Below are positions 27,503 to 35,954 of a stretch of DNA of 64,000 nucleotides, piece after piece. The position numbers and the translations under genes are program-made. The notes under the pieces were generated by a model. It did no database searches. It was given only the letters and a program-made list of their open reading frames with translations, and was not told where the DNA came from. How positions within the stretch are numbered: the first letter of the stretch is position 1; the number at the start of each line of letters is the position of its first letter. Source of the stretch: Bradyrhizobium sp. C9. GTDB taxonomy: Bacteria; Pseudomonadota; Alphaproteobacteria; Rhizobiales; Xanthobacteraceae. Location: contig NZ_NWTG01000002.1 of NCBI RefSeq assembly GCF_002532045.1, positions 310,001 to 374,000 on the forward strand. The letters are read 5' to 3'.

Positions 27503-27530
27503 CGGCACACGCGCTTGATTTGCGCGTGCC
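27503..27530 (+). terminator. Possible hairpin after the HWE kinase gene
   Basis: CGGCAC-AC-GCGC pairs with GCGCGTGCCG with a 2-base bulge, 14 bases after the stop. There is no T-run, so this is weak. Confidence 0.3.
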
Positions 27531-27702
27531 GACGCAACCGCGCGCTCCGCAACCGCTTTCACCGGCAGCCGATGCCGCCATTGATACTCTGTTAATGACG
27601 ATTGCCGCGACGGCTTGCGAAAGCAGCCCGGGTCTCTTTCTGTCACGGCATTTCGCAAGTCCGCTTAACCAAAACTACAACGGACTTTGCCAAGGTCGGC
27701 GC

Positions 27703-29475
27703 ATGCATAGTTTCACCAAAAACGATTTTCAGGCGGGCACGGCAACAACCGGGCAGGACGACATTTCCAGCAATGAATTGCGCATCCTGCGCGATCTTCT
27801 CCAGCTGCTGCCGGCCGGCGTGACGGTCCAGGACGAACAGGGCCAGTTCATCCTGGTGAACGAAGCGGCAGCGAGCCAGTTGCAGCTGGCAGCCGGCGCG
27901 AGCCAGCCGTCGCCGGTCGACGAGCGCCATGCCGCCAACCTGGACCTGTTGCGCAGCGGCCGTCCGGTGGTGCTCGAGGAGGTTCTCGCCTGCGGCGCCT
28001 CCAAATACGTGTTCCTCACCTCGCACCGGCCGGTGCAGATCGCCGGGCGCAATCTCCTGATTTCGACCTCGACCGACATCAGCGAACAGAAGGCGTTCGA
28101 GGACCAACTGTTCCGCTCGGCCTATTACGATGAACTGACCAGCCTGCCGACCCGGCGGGTGATCGAGCATCGCGTCAACGGCCTGATCCGCGACTCCTCG
28201 CAGAGCCAATTCGCGCTCGCCTTCCTCGATGTCGACAATTTCAAGCACATCAACGACTATTACGGCCACGCGATCGGCGACGCACTGCTGGTCGAACTGT
28301 CCAAGCGGCTCGGCCACGCGCTGCGCGAGACCGACATCCTGTCCCGGATCTCCGGCGACGAGTTCCTGCTGCTGCTGAACCCGATCAGCGGCAATGACGA
28401 GGTTGCCGAATTCATCCATGTCATGCAGGAGCGGCTGAAGGCGCCGTTCTTCATCGAGGACTCCGAGATCTTCGCCTCGACCTCGATCGGCGTCAGCCTC
28501 TACCCGGTGCATGGCCGGGGCTACGAGGCGCTGCGCCAGAACGCCGACATCGCGATGTACCGCGTCAAGAACAACGGCAAGGGCTCGATCGCATTCTTCG
28601 ACAACAGCATGGAGCGCGAGGCGCTGGCGCGGATGAAGATCGAGCAGTCGCTGCGGCTGGCAATCCTTGAAAAGCGCTTCTGCTGCGCCTTCCAGGCCAA
28701 GGTCGACATCCGCACCCTGGAGGTCAAGGGCATCGAGGCGCTGGTGCGGCTGCGCGACGACGAGGGCGTGATCCAGGCGCCGGGCACCTTCATCGACCTC
28801 GCGGTGGAGCTCGGCCTGATCGACGAGCTGACGTTTCTGGTGCTGGCGGAGATCGTCAAGTCGATCGACCTGATCAACGACACGTTCGGCCCCACGGCGA
28901 CGATCAGCATCAATGTCGCCGCCAAGCAGGCCTCCAACCTCGAGTTCATGCGCCGCTTCGCGATCGCGATCGAGGAGACCGGCTTCCCGAAACGATTCAT
29001 GATCGAGGTGACCGAGGACGCGTTCGTGACCCGGTCGCATTTCCAGGACCAGATCGTACCGATCCTGCGCGGCATCGGCGTCGGCATCTCGATCGACGAT
29101 TTCGGCATCGGCTATTCGTCGCTGTCAGCGCTCGCCGACATCACGGCCGACGAGATCAAGATCGATCGCTCCTTCATCACCGACATCCATCAACGGCCGC
29201 GCAGCCAGGGCATCCTGCGCGCGATCGAATCGCTGAGCGAGGCGCTCGGCATGACCGTGATCGCCGAGGGCATTGAGTCCTACGAAGAGCTCACCTATCT
29301 GCAGGCGGCGACCAAGATCCGTTACGCGCAGGGCTTTTACTTCGCCAAGCCGATCTTCCTCGAGGACCTGAAGCCGGCGACACCGGTCGCCAGCGAGAGC
29401 CGCGCCAGCATGGCGGCGCGCCCGGCCCAGGAAGGCCGCCAGAGCTACTCCCGCGCCAGCGGTTTCAGGCGATAG
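27703..29475 (+). CDS. PAS-GGDEF-EAL cyclic-di-GMP signalling protein
   Basis: A 590-residue cytoplasmic protein. A PAS-like domain (residues about 20-130) is followed by a GGDEF domain with the active-site variant SGDEF at residues 217-221. The EAL domain has Glu345 in EALVR, ISINVAAKQ, IEVTEDAF, DDFGIGYSS (Asp465-466), DEIKIDRSFI, AEGIES and QGFYFAKP. All main EAL metal and catalytic positions look present, so phosphodiesterase activity is plausible; SGDEF is compatible with cyclase activity. The ATG at 27703 is preferred over a TTG at 27520. It may set c-di-GMP for motility or biofilm control. Confidence 0.9.
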   Translation: MHSFTKNDFQAGTATTGQDDISSNELRILRDLLQLLPAGVTVQDEQGQFILVNEAAASQLQLAAGASQPSPVDERHAANLDLLRSGRPVVLEEVLACGASKYVFLTSHRPVQIAGRNLLISTSTDISEQKAFEDQLFRSAYYDELTSLPTRRVIEHRVNGLIRDSSQSQFALAFLDVDNFKHINDYYGHAIGDALLVELSKRLGHALRETDILSRISGDEFLLLLNPISGNDEVAEFIHVMQERLKAPFFIEDSEIFASTSIGVSLYPVHGRGYEALRQNADIAMYRVKNNGKGSIAFFDNSMEREALARMKIEQSLRLAILEKRFCCAFQAKVDIRTLEVKGIEALVRLRDDEGVIQAPGTFIDLAVELGLIDELTFLVLAEIVKSIDLINDTFGPTATISINVAAKQASNLEFMRRFAIAIEETGFPKRFMIEVTEDAFVTRSHFQDQIVPILRGIGVGISIDDFGIGYSSLSALADITADEIKIDRSFITDIHQRPRSQGILRAIESLSEALGMTVIAEGIESYEELTYLQAATKIRYAQGFYFAKPIFLEDLKPATPVASESRASMAARPAQEGRQSYSRASGFRR

Positions 29476-29688
29476 CACCGCGAAGCGACAGCGCCCCTCG
29501 CTGGGCACGTTGCCAAAATATTGAAAACAACCCCATGCACAGTAGCCGGCGGCCGCCGGCGTTCGACCAGGCGACTTGACACGTCGGGCAACTCACCGGC
29601 ACAATTCCATTACTCCGAAATCTCGCCGTGAGTCTGCGGTTCCTCCAGCCTGTCGCCCCTGCCTGGTGCGCAATTGCTCACGGGAGCA

Positions 29689-29839
29689 GGGACGACGATG
29701 AGGATGGTTCTCGATTCAAGGCGTCACACCACGCGGTGTCATCACCCGCGCATGCGGGTGATCCAGTATTCCAGAGGCAGCAGTGCTCGAGCCGAGGAGC
29801 CGCGGCGTACTGGATCGCCCGGTCGAGCCGGGCGATGAC
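29689..29839. repeat. Repeat-filled intergenic stretch
   Basis: The gap 29476-29850 holds no gene. 29689-29707 repeats 20788-20806 exactly. 29738-29839 is a further palindrome: GTCATCACCCG at the left is matched by CGGGCGATGAC at the right, with TCACCCGCGCATGCGGGTGA as an inner hairpin. Confidence 0.6.
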
Positions 29840-29850
29840 ATCGAATGCAG

Positions 29851-30492
29851 CTACTTCTCCAGCACCGGCAATGGCGGCACGCTGTCATTGGCAGAGCCGG
29901 CCTGCATCGTGATCAGCGTCATCGAGACCAGGTCGTAGTAGCCCATGATGCCGATGATATCCATGATGCCGCGCTCGCCGAACTTCTCCAGCGCAGCCTT
30001 GTAGACGGTGTCGCTGACCTTCCGGTCGCGATAGAGCGCGATGCCGAGATCATAGAGCGCGGCTTCATCGTCCTTCATGCCGTCGGGCCGCGCGCCCTTG
30101 GCGATCGCATCCGCGATCTTCGGATCGAGCCCGCCCTTCATCGCCAACGGATAGTGCGCGGACCATTCGTATTGCGCGGTCCAGTGCCGCGCCGTGATCA
30201 GGATCGCCATTTCGCTCAGCCGCGGCGGCAGCGAGGTGTTCCAGCGCAGATAGTCCGACAGGTTCGACAGCTTCGGCGCCAGGTCGGGATTGCGGATATA
30301 GGCGCGGTAGGGCGGCGCGGTGAACTTCGCATTCCGCGGCGGCGCGCTGATCAGGTCGGCCCAGGCCTTTTGCCGCGGCGACAGCTCCTCGGCCTTGAGC
30401 GGCGCGAAACGCACGGCGTCCTCGGCTCGGGCTGCGGCTGGTGCAGTCAACGCCAGCACGGCCAGAACGCCCGCCCCAGGTAATTTTCTCAT
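29851..30492 (-). CDS. Secreted carboxymuconolactone decarboxylase (CMD) family protein
   Basis: A 213-residue protein with a signal peptide (MRKLPGAGVLAVLALTAPAAARAED). The mature part is an AhpD/CMD-like helical domain: LSPRQKAWADLI, LPPRLSEMAILITARHWTAQYEWSAHYPLAMKGG in pieces, and GERGIMDIIGIMGYYDLVSM. The CxxC peroxidase motif of AhpD is absent, with the pattern ...QYEWSAHY in that place, which is the gamma-carboxymuconolactone-type variant. GGGAGAG sets the start at 30492. The substrate is unknown; a periplasmic location is unusual for the enzymatic members. Confidence 0.85.
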   Translation of the reverse strand: MRKLPGAGVLAVLALTAPAAARAEDAVRFAPLKAEELSPRQKAWADLISAPPRNAKFTAPPYRAYIRNPDLAPKLSNLSDYLRWNTSLPPRLSEMAILITARHWTAQYEWSAHYPLAMKGGLDPKIADAIAKGARPDGMKDDEAALYDLGIALYRDRKVSDTVYKAALEKFGERGIMDIIGIMGYYDLVSMTLITMQAGSANDSVPPLPVLEK

Positions 30493-30661
30493 TGTTGCTC
30501 TCCCTTTCCGCTGCAGGCTTCTCGTGTCCTGCACGATCGCGCGAGCTTAGTCGCGATCAAGACAGATGCAACGCGGCGAGTGCGCGTTCGGGCCGCACCT
30601 ACCGCCACGCCCGACGTCAGCCTATATTGAGGGCGTCCGAAGCGGCGCGAAGGTGTCAGCC

Positions 30662-31066
30662 ATGCAGCCTGTGTCTATCCTCCTGAACATCCTCTGGATC
30701 CTGATCGGCGGCGCCTGGATGGCGTTTGGCTGGCTGATCGCCGCCGTGATCATGGCCGTCACCATTATCGGGCTGCCCTGGGCACGCGCGGCGTTCAACA
30801 TCGCGGTCTACACGCTGTTGCCGTTCGGCTCGCGTGCCGTACGGCGCGACGAAGTCACCGGCATGTCCGATATCGGAACCGGACCGCTCGGCGTGATCGG
30901 CAATCTGATCTGGTTCATCCTGGCCGGCTGGTGGCTCGCGATCGGCCACCTGATCACCGCCATCCTGCTGGCCGTGACCATTATCGGCATCCCCTTCGCC
31001 TGGGCGCATCTCAAGCTTGCCGGCATCGCGCTGTGGCCGATCGGCAAGGTGATCGTGCCGGCGTAA
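30662..31066 (+). CDS. YccF domain-containing inner-membrane protein
   Basis: A 134-residue protein with two copies of the YccF unit. ILLNILWILIGGAWMAFGWL with VTIIGLPWARAAFNIA forms the first, and IGNLIWFILAGWWLAIGHL with VTIIGIPFAWAHLKLA the second. Each gives two membrane segments with a conserved IxGIPxA/LPxA turn. Start at ATG 30662. The family is widespread and of unknown function. It lies between two genes on the other strand. Confidence 0.88.
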   Translation: MQPVSILLNILWILIGGAWMAFGWLIAAVIMAVTIIGLPWARAAFNIAVYTLLPFGSRAVRRDEVTGMSDIGTGPLGVIGNLIWFILAGWWLAIGHLITAILLAVTIIGIPFAWAHLKLAGIALWPIGKVIVPA

Positions 31067-31099
31067 GACGCAGTCCGCAGGCGGATCGCGAGGCGTTCG

Positions 31100-31774
31100 T
31101 CAGCGCGCCAGCGCGTCGACCTGCGCTTCGAGCGCTTCGATCACCATCGTCAGCGAGGCCGCCTTGCCCATCGTCCGCGAAATGATCGGCGCGCCGGACT
31201 GGAAGCCGGTCAGCCCGGCGATCATCATCACGGCGCGGACGCGCGCCTGCGCCGTCGTCAATCGCGCGCTGGACGCTGCGATGATCAGCTGGGCCACGAG
31301 CTCGATTCCCGGCCGCCACAGCCCGGCATAGAGAACCTCGAACGCCCGCCCGGGATCCGCCAGCTCGCGCTGGACGAACAGGCGATTCTGCTCGCTCGCC
31401 GACGTCAGCAGGAAGCGCGCCAGCGCCGTGAGCAGCAGCTTCAACTGCGCACGGGCGCCGTCCGGATCGGGTGCCCCCTGCAGCGATGCGAGGGCGGCCT
31501 CGCCGACCGCTGCCATGCTCTCGCGATAGCGCGCCAGGATTTCATGCGCGCAGGCGAGATAGAGGCCTTCCTTGTTGCCGAAATAATAGTTGAGCGCAGG
31601 CAGGTTGATGCCCGCCTCCTCGGCGATCTGGCGGGTGGTCACCCGGGCAAAGCCGCTGTTGCCGAACGCCGCGAGCGCGGCGTTGAGGATGCGGTCGCGG
31701 GTCTCGTCACCCTTCTTGTAGGGGGTCGTGGCCGATCGCGTCGGCGGCGGCAGGGGGCTGTTTCGTGCGCTCAT
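31100..31774 (-). CDS. TetR/AcrR family transcriptional regulator
   Basis: A 224-residue repressor. The N-terminal HTH is RDRILNAALAAFGNSGFARVTTRQIAEEAGINLPALNYYFGNKEGLYLAC (in pieces), followed by an all-helical ligand-binding domain of the CerR_C/DUF1956 type (QNRLFVQRELADPGRAFEVLY). It is divergent from the DUF2236 oxygenase-like gene with only 91 bases between starts. The gap holds two TATC-N4-GATA inverted repeats that could be its operator, suggesting that it represses itself and its neighbour. Confidence 0.9.
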   Translation of the reverse strand: MSARNSPLPPPTRSATTPYKKGDETRDRILNAALAAFGNSGFARVTTRQIAEEAGINLPALNYYFGNKEGLYLACAHEILARYRESMAAVGEAALASLQGAPDPDGARAQLKLLLTALARFLLTSASEQNRLFVQRELADPGRAFEVLYAGLWRPGIELVAQLIIAASSARLTTAQARVRAVMMIAGLTGFQSGAPIISRTMGKAASLTMVIEALEAQVDALAR

Positions 31775-31783
31775 CGGAAAATC

Positions 31784-31825
31784 ATATCACACGATATTAT
31801 TTATTGCATTTTCTATCGCTTGATA
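31784..31825. promoter_or_regulatory. Candidate TetR operator: two TATC-N4-GATA inverted repeats
   Basis: ATATCACACGATAT at 31784-31797 and TATCGCTTGATA at 31814-31825 share TATC-N4-GATA and are spaced 29 bases apart. They lie between the divergent TetR and DUF2236 genes. The motif match is seen; binding is inferred. Confidence 0.55.
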
Positions 31826-31865
31826 TAAATTCGTTGAATCTAATCAAGATCAGGGGGAGCCGCGG

Positions 31866-33209
31866 ATGCAGGCCGGAACGCTGGAAAAGCTGCGCAGCAA
31901 TGTCGCCGCGCAGAAGGAGAGAAATCCCGGGATCTACGGCAAGGTCGATTTCTCCATCGTCCCGGAACGATTTGCGCAAGATGCCGGCACGCCGAGCGTG
32001 CTTCCCGAAAAATTCGCCGAAGCCCGAGCCGCATTGCTGGCCGATCCCGACCGCATGGCATTCATCCGCGGCTACACGATGATGGGCGACCCGCCGGCCG
32101 ACGCCTATGCGGCGCTGATGCGCGAATACGGCTTCCGCCGCCTGGTCACCATGCTGGTTCAGGCCTGCGATGCCGGCGTCGAAGCGGTGGCCGATGCGCC
32201 TGGTGAACTGATCGCGCTGATCCGCGACATGGAGCGGACGCCCGCCTGGCTCGACATGAAGCTGGTCGAGGAAGGCGCGCGGATCGATCGCAACGCGGCC
32301 GCCAATCTGAGCCCCTTCATCATCCGCGGCGCGTTTCTCGCCACCTTCATGAACAAATACGCGGCGCTGCCGATGGCGATCACCAACGCCTTGTCGAGCG
32401 GCTCATCGGCACGGCGCGTCAAGGAGACCGCGACGTTCTTTGCCACCTCAGTGCTTCCAGGTGCGCTCGGGCGGTTCGGCGCGGGCTTCAAGGCAGCGGC
32501 TATGGTGCGGCTGATGCATTCGATGGTGCGCGCCAACGTGATGCGCCGCGCCGACAATTGGGACATCTCGGTCTACGGCATCCCGATTCCGCAGGTCGAC
32601 CAGATGCCCGCCGGACTGATCCCGATCTTCCTGCTGGCGCAGAAGGTGCTGGCCGACGGCCGCACCGAGTTCACAGCGGAGGAACGCGCCCGCGTCGAGC
32701 TTGCGCGCTACCGCTGCGTCCTGCTCGGCCTGCCGGAGGACCTGCTCGCCGATACGCCGAAGGGAATTGTCGATCTCATGCTGCTGCGTTCCGCGACACT
32801 GCGGGCTGGCTATGACGACGAGACCTGCGGCGAACTGGTCCGGGCCACGATGGCGGCAACCTTGCGCTCCGACGAATCCGTTGGCAGCCGCCTGTTCGAA
32901 TTCTTCGAACGCAGCTTCGCGAAGACGTTCTTCCTGAACAGCTTCCTGAACGGCGACAAAGCGAGGGCCGCATCGATCGGCGTGCCGATCACGGCCAAGG
33001 ATCGCACCGTGACAGCGCTGGTCGGGATCTTCCTATTCACGCGGCTTGCGCTCTACCGGCTGGCATCCCGCATTCCCGGCCTGCGCGAGGCCGCGGATCG
33101 GCGGCTGGTCAAGCGAATCGAAAATCTCTTGAAGGACTACGGCCACGCCGAGTTCACGACAGATGCCTCGGCCTATCGGCCGGCGCATCCATCCGTGGTG
33201 AAATCCTGA
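31866..33209 (+). CDS. DUF2236 / MpaB-family oxygenase-like protein
   Basis: A 447-residue protein of the oxygenase MpaB (DUF2236) family, related to rubber oxygenase/latex-clearing proteins that carry heme b. Visible features are DPDRMAFIRGYTMMGDPPAD, IRGAFLATFMNKYAALPMAI, SGSSARRVKETATFFATSVL, AAAMVRLMHSMVRANV (conserved His/Arg region) and DISVYGIPIPQVDQ. The protein has no clear signal peptide, although a hydrophobic stretch (TALVGIFLFTRLALYRLA) lies near the C-terminus. It is divergent from a TetR gene that probably regulates it. The substrate is unknown. Confidence 0.85.
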   Translation: MQAGTLEKLRSNVAAQKERNPGIYGKVDFSIVPERFAQDAGTPSVLPEKFAEARAALLADPDRMAFIRGYTMMGDPPADAYAALMREYGFRRLVTMLVQACDAGVEAVADAPGELIALIRDMERTPAWLDMKLVEEGARIDRNAAANLSPFIIRGAFLATFMNKYAALPMAITNALSSGSSARRVKETATFFATSVLPGALGRFGAGFKAAAMVRLMHSMVRANVMRRADNWDISVYGIPIPQVDQMPAGLIPIFLLAQKVLADGRTEFTAEERARVELARYRCVLLGLPEDLLADTPKGIVDLMLLRSATLRAGYDDETCGELVRATMAATLRSDESVGSRLFEFFERSFAKTFFLNSFLNGDKARAASIGVPITAKDRTVTALVGIFLFTRLALYRLASRIPGLREAADRRLVKRIENLLKDYGHAEFTTDASAYRPAHPSVVKS

Positions 33210-33255
33210 AGCGCAATGAGATTGAGTTAAACTGAACGACGCGAAGACCTTGCGC

Positions 33256-33419
33256 TCCCTCTCCCGCTTGCGGGGGAGGGCTGGGGTGGGGGTATCACCG
33301 CGAATCCCATCGAGGTGAGAACCCCCACCCGCCGCGCTCAGGCGCGCAAGAGCGCTGCCGAGCGCGTCGGCCTAAGAGCGAGCTTCGCTCGTCTCGACCC
33401 CGCAAGCGGGAGAGGCGAA
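33256..33419. repeat. Dispersed palindromic repeat, copy 2
   Basis: Begins CTCCCTCTCCCGCTTGCGGG and ends CCCCGCAAGCGGGAGAGGCG, the same architecture as 12625-12800. It fills most of the gap between the DUF2236 gene and the convergent hydrolase gene. Confidence 0.7.
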
Positions 33420-33461
33420 GTCAATCTGCGGTCCGACTGTGTCAGCCAAATTCATCGCGCT

Positions 33462-34502
33462 TTAGCGCGCCGCCTCGCAGCCGGGAATGTCGAACACCGC
33501 GGTCAGGCCGCAAGGCGAGTTGAGCATCTTGCCACCCTCGTGGCCGACGCCGGGCACATCCCACACGCTGTGGTTCGGCGCGCCGTGGTCGCGGGCCTGC
33601 ATCGCCGCGACATAGGAATGCCCGCGCGCATAGCGATACGGCCCTTCGGCTTCCGCCATGCAGGATTTGTCGAGCGCGGGATGATTGGGGTTGGTGTCGA
33701 GCGTTCCCAGGAGATAGATCACGCGGCGCGCGACATAGGCCTGCTCGAGCGCCACCGGGGTCGGCTCGGCGAGATAGGGCGGACGGTCGTCCATGCCGAA
33801 CTTCCAGCTGTTATAGCCATGACAGTTCGCCGCGATCGCAGGCTCCGGCCGCTCACTGGTGAAATAGGCGTAGGAGGATGGATTGGCGACGACGTAGCGC
33901 ACGCCGATGCCCTCGCGCAGCAGCACCTGGTCGCCCTCCACCGCGATCGCATAGCGCTGCACCACCTGGCCGCCGCCGGAATGGCCGAACACGACGACCT
34001 GCTTCAGGTTCGGAAACAGCTTGCGATCGCCGAGTTTTGCAAGGATGGCATCGAGCGCCTCGAACGAGCTGGCCGGGTTGGGCGCAAGCGCAGGCTCGCC
34101 GCCCTGCCAGCCATAGAGGCTCCAGCGCAGCGTTTCCGCCGGCAGCTTGAACGCCTCGACATCGGGCTCGATCAAGAATTGCGGCGCGATCATCAGCGTG
34201 CTCTTGCCGATATCGCCGGCCGCGGCCTGCGCGCTCAGCGCCGCGCGGAAATAGTCGTCGGCATTGCGCAGCACCCCGTGCAGCACCAGCACCGCGCGGG
34301 TGACGTCCGGCAGCGGAGTGGACCAGTCGGCCGAGAGGTAGACCGGAAAGGTCGCGTTGCCGACGGCAATGCGACCGCTCGCGATTTCCTTGACCGGCTT
34401 CTTGTCACGCCCGATCTGCGGCTGCGTTGCCGACACGATCGGCGCGTATGCCACCGTCAGAACGAGCAGCGTCAACGCCGCAAGCCAGCTTCGATGATGC
34501 AT
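33462..34502 (-). CDS. Secreted alpha/beta hydrolase
   Basis: A 346-residue protein with an N-terminal signal peptide (MHHRSWLAALTLLVLTVAYAPIVSA). The fold is an alpha/beta hydrolase: VLVLHGVLRNADDYF (oxyanion region), nucleophile Ser in VVFGHSGGGQVVQRY, a late Asp in YLLGTLDTNPNH, and the catalytic His in VPGVGHEGGKML. It contains four cysteines in the second half that could pair in the periplasm. The substrate is unknown. The C-terminus (SPCGLTAVFDIPGCEAAR) has two of these cysteines. Confidence 0.85.
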   Translation of the reverse strand: MHHRSWLAALTLLVLTVAYAPIVSATQPQIGRDKKPVKEIASGRIAVGNATFPVYLSADWSTPLPDVTRAVLVLHGVLRNADDYFRAALSAQAAAGDIGKSTLMIAPQFLIEPDVEAFKLPAETLRWSLYGWQGGEPALAPNPASSFEALDAILAKLGDRKLFPNLKQVVVFGHSGGGQVVQRYAIAVEGDQVLLREGIGVRYVVANPSSYAYFTSERPEPAIAANCHGYNSWKFGMDDRPPYLAEPTPVALEQAYVARRVIYLLGTLDTNPNHPALDKSCMAEAEGPYRYARGHSYVAAMQARDHGAPNHSVWDVPGVGHEGGKMLNSPCGLTAVFDIPGCEAAR

Positions 34503-34529
34503 GGTTCAACTCCGTTGGTGCCATTCTTG

Positions 34530-34581
34530 TTTTGACGCGTTTTCTTGACGCGAACCGGAACCCACTTCGCTCGAAAACGCT
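34530..34581. repeat. Dispersed 52-bp repeat, copy B
   Basis: Reverse-complement relative of 16202-16253 (47 of 52 bases). It lies in the gap between the secreted hydrolase and the monooxygenase gene. Confidence 0.7.
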
Positions 34582-34668
34582 TTGGCAGGGACGATGCGAT
34601 CGGACGGGATCATGGCGCGTCAGACGCCGATTCACCCATGAATTTTCAGAAAGCTTCCGGATGACACC

Positions 34669-35748
34669 TTACGCCGCGAGCCGCCCGCGATTGTTGGCAG
34701 CGAGGATCGGGCGGATCAGGCGGCCGAACCTCTCGGCCTCCTCATCGTGCAGATAGCCGGACAGGCAGAAGGAGTGGCAGCCGGCGTCGATGAACTGCTG
34801 CAAGGTCGCGGCGCATTGCTCGGGGTTGCCGACAACGGCGATGCCGGCGCCGGGCCGCACCTTGGTGATCCCGGTCCACAGATGCGGCATCAGGAGGTCG
34901 CCGTAGTCGCGCGCGAGCTGCTGCACGCGCTGGTTGGCCTCGGAGCGGACGTAAAGCGTCTTCATCTCCTGCTTCTGCCGCTCGGTGGCGTGGCGCACCA
35001 GCTGGTCGGCCGCCTCCCAGGCGCCGGCCTCGTTCTCGCGGCAGATCACCTGCAGCCGCATGCCGAAGCCGATCGCATCCTCGCGGTCATGCCCCCGCGC
35101 CATCCGCCTGATCTCGGCGATATTGTCCGCGATGCGCTCCGGCAGATCGCCCCAGAACAGATGGACGTCGGAATGCTTCGCCGAGACCTCCCAGGCCTGC
35201 CGCGAGCCGCCGCCGAGATAGAATTTTGGAAACGGCTGCTGCAGCGGACGCGGCCGGATATGCGCGCCCGAGATGGTGTGAAACCTGCCCTGGAAGTTCA
35301 CCGGCCCGCGCGTGGTCCACAGCGCCTTGAGGATCGAGACCTCCTCCTCCATCAGCGCGTAGCGTTCCTCCTTGGCGTAGCGCACGCCTTCGGCCTCGAC
35401 CTCGCTCTCGTTCTGCCCGGCGATCAAATTGATGCAGATCCGCCCGCCCGACATCTGGTCGAAGGTCGAGATCATCTTGGCCATCAGCACCGGGTTGATA
35501 TAGCCGGGCCGTGCTGCGATCAGCGGCTTGATCCGCGCCGAGCGCGCCGCCATGAAGGCGCCGGATATCCAGGCTTCCCAGCACACCGAGCCGACCGGGA
35601 TCAGGAGATATTCGAACCCGGCGTCCTCGGCCGCCTTGACCACGCGGTCGCAGAGTTCCGGCGACCCCGCGATCTGCGCCTCCATCAGCCCATAGGCCGT
35701 GGTGTCGCCATGCGTGGGCAGATACCAGCCGAATTCCAGCGGACGCAT
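34669..35748 (-). CDS. LLM-class flavin-dependent oxidoreductase, SsuD-like
   Basis: A 359-residue luciferase-family TIM barrel of the alkanesulfonate-monooxygenase type. It starts MRPLEFGWYLPTHGDTTAYG and has a core IKPLIAARPGYINPVLMAKM, STFDQMSGGRICINLIAGQN and PKFYLGGGSRQAWEVSAKHS. This is the FMNH2-dependent group that desulfonates alkanesulfonates or oxidises related compounds. The start at 35748 is set by GGGAG 9 bases upstream, and the open frame beyond is not translated. No ssuABC transporter is adjacent, so the substrate is uncertain. Confidence 0.88.
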   Translation of the reverse strand: MRPLEFGWYLPTHGDTTAYGLMEAQIAGSPELCDRVVKAAEDAGFEYLLIPVGSVCWEAWISGAFMAARSARIKPLIAARPGYINPVLMAKMISTFDQMSGGRICINLIAGQNESEVEAEGVRYAKEERYALMEEEVSILKALWTTRGPVNFQGRFHTISGAHIRPRPLQQPFPKFYLGGGSRQAWEVSAKHSDVHLFWGDLPERIADNIAEIRRMARGHDREDAIGFGMRLQVICRENEAGAWEAADQLVRHATERQKQEMKTLYVRSEANQRVQQLARDYGDLLMPHLWTGITKVRPGAGIAVVGNPEQCAATLQQFIDAGCHSFCLSGYLHDEEAERFGRLIRPILAANNRGRLAA

Positions 35749-35877
35749 GGGCAAACTCCCTCGAAAGACGGCCTTTTGGGAAGACCTGTCATGTTGGCGC
35801 AGGCAGTTTACAGCCCTCGGCCGGTCGGACAACGCCGTTGCCGACCCGGAGCCAATCAGCTAAATGGTGGCCGGTAC

Positions 35878-35954
35878 GCACCCGTAGCTCAGCTGGATAG
35901 AGCGTTGCCCTCCGAAGGCAAAGGTCACACGTTCGAATCGTGTCGGGTGCGCCA
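35878..35954 (+). tRNA. tRNA-Arg (anticodon CCG)
   Basis: A 77-nt cloverleaf with the acceptor stem GCACCCG/CGGGTGC (35878-35884 with 35944-35950) and the D-arm GCTC...GAGC. The anticodon stem TTGCC/GGCAA holds the loop CTCCGAA (anticodon CCG). The T-arm is ACACG-TTCGAAT-CGTGT, and CCA is encoded at 35952-35954. It reads CGG codons. No T-rich terminator follows immediately: the next gene's coding sequence starts inside it on the other strand. Confidence 0.95.
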
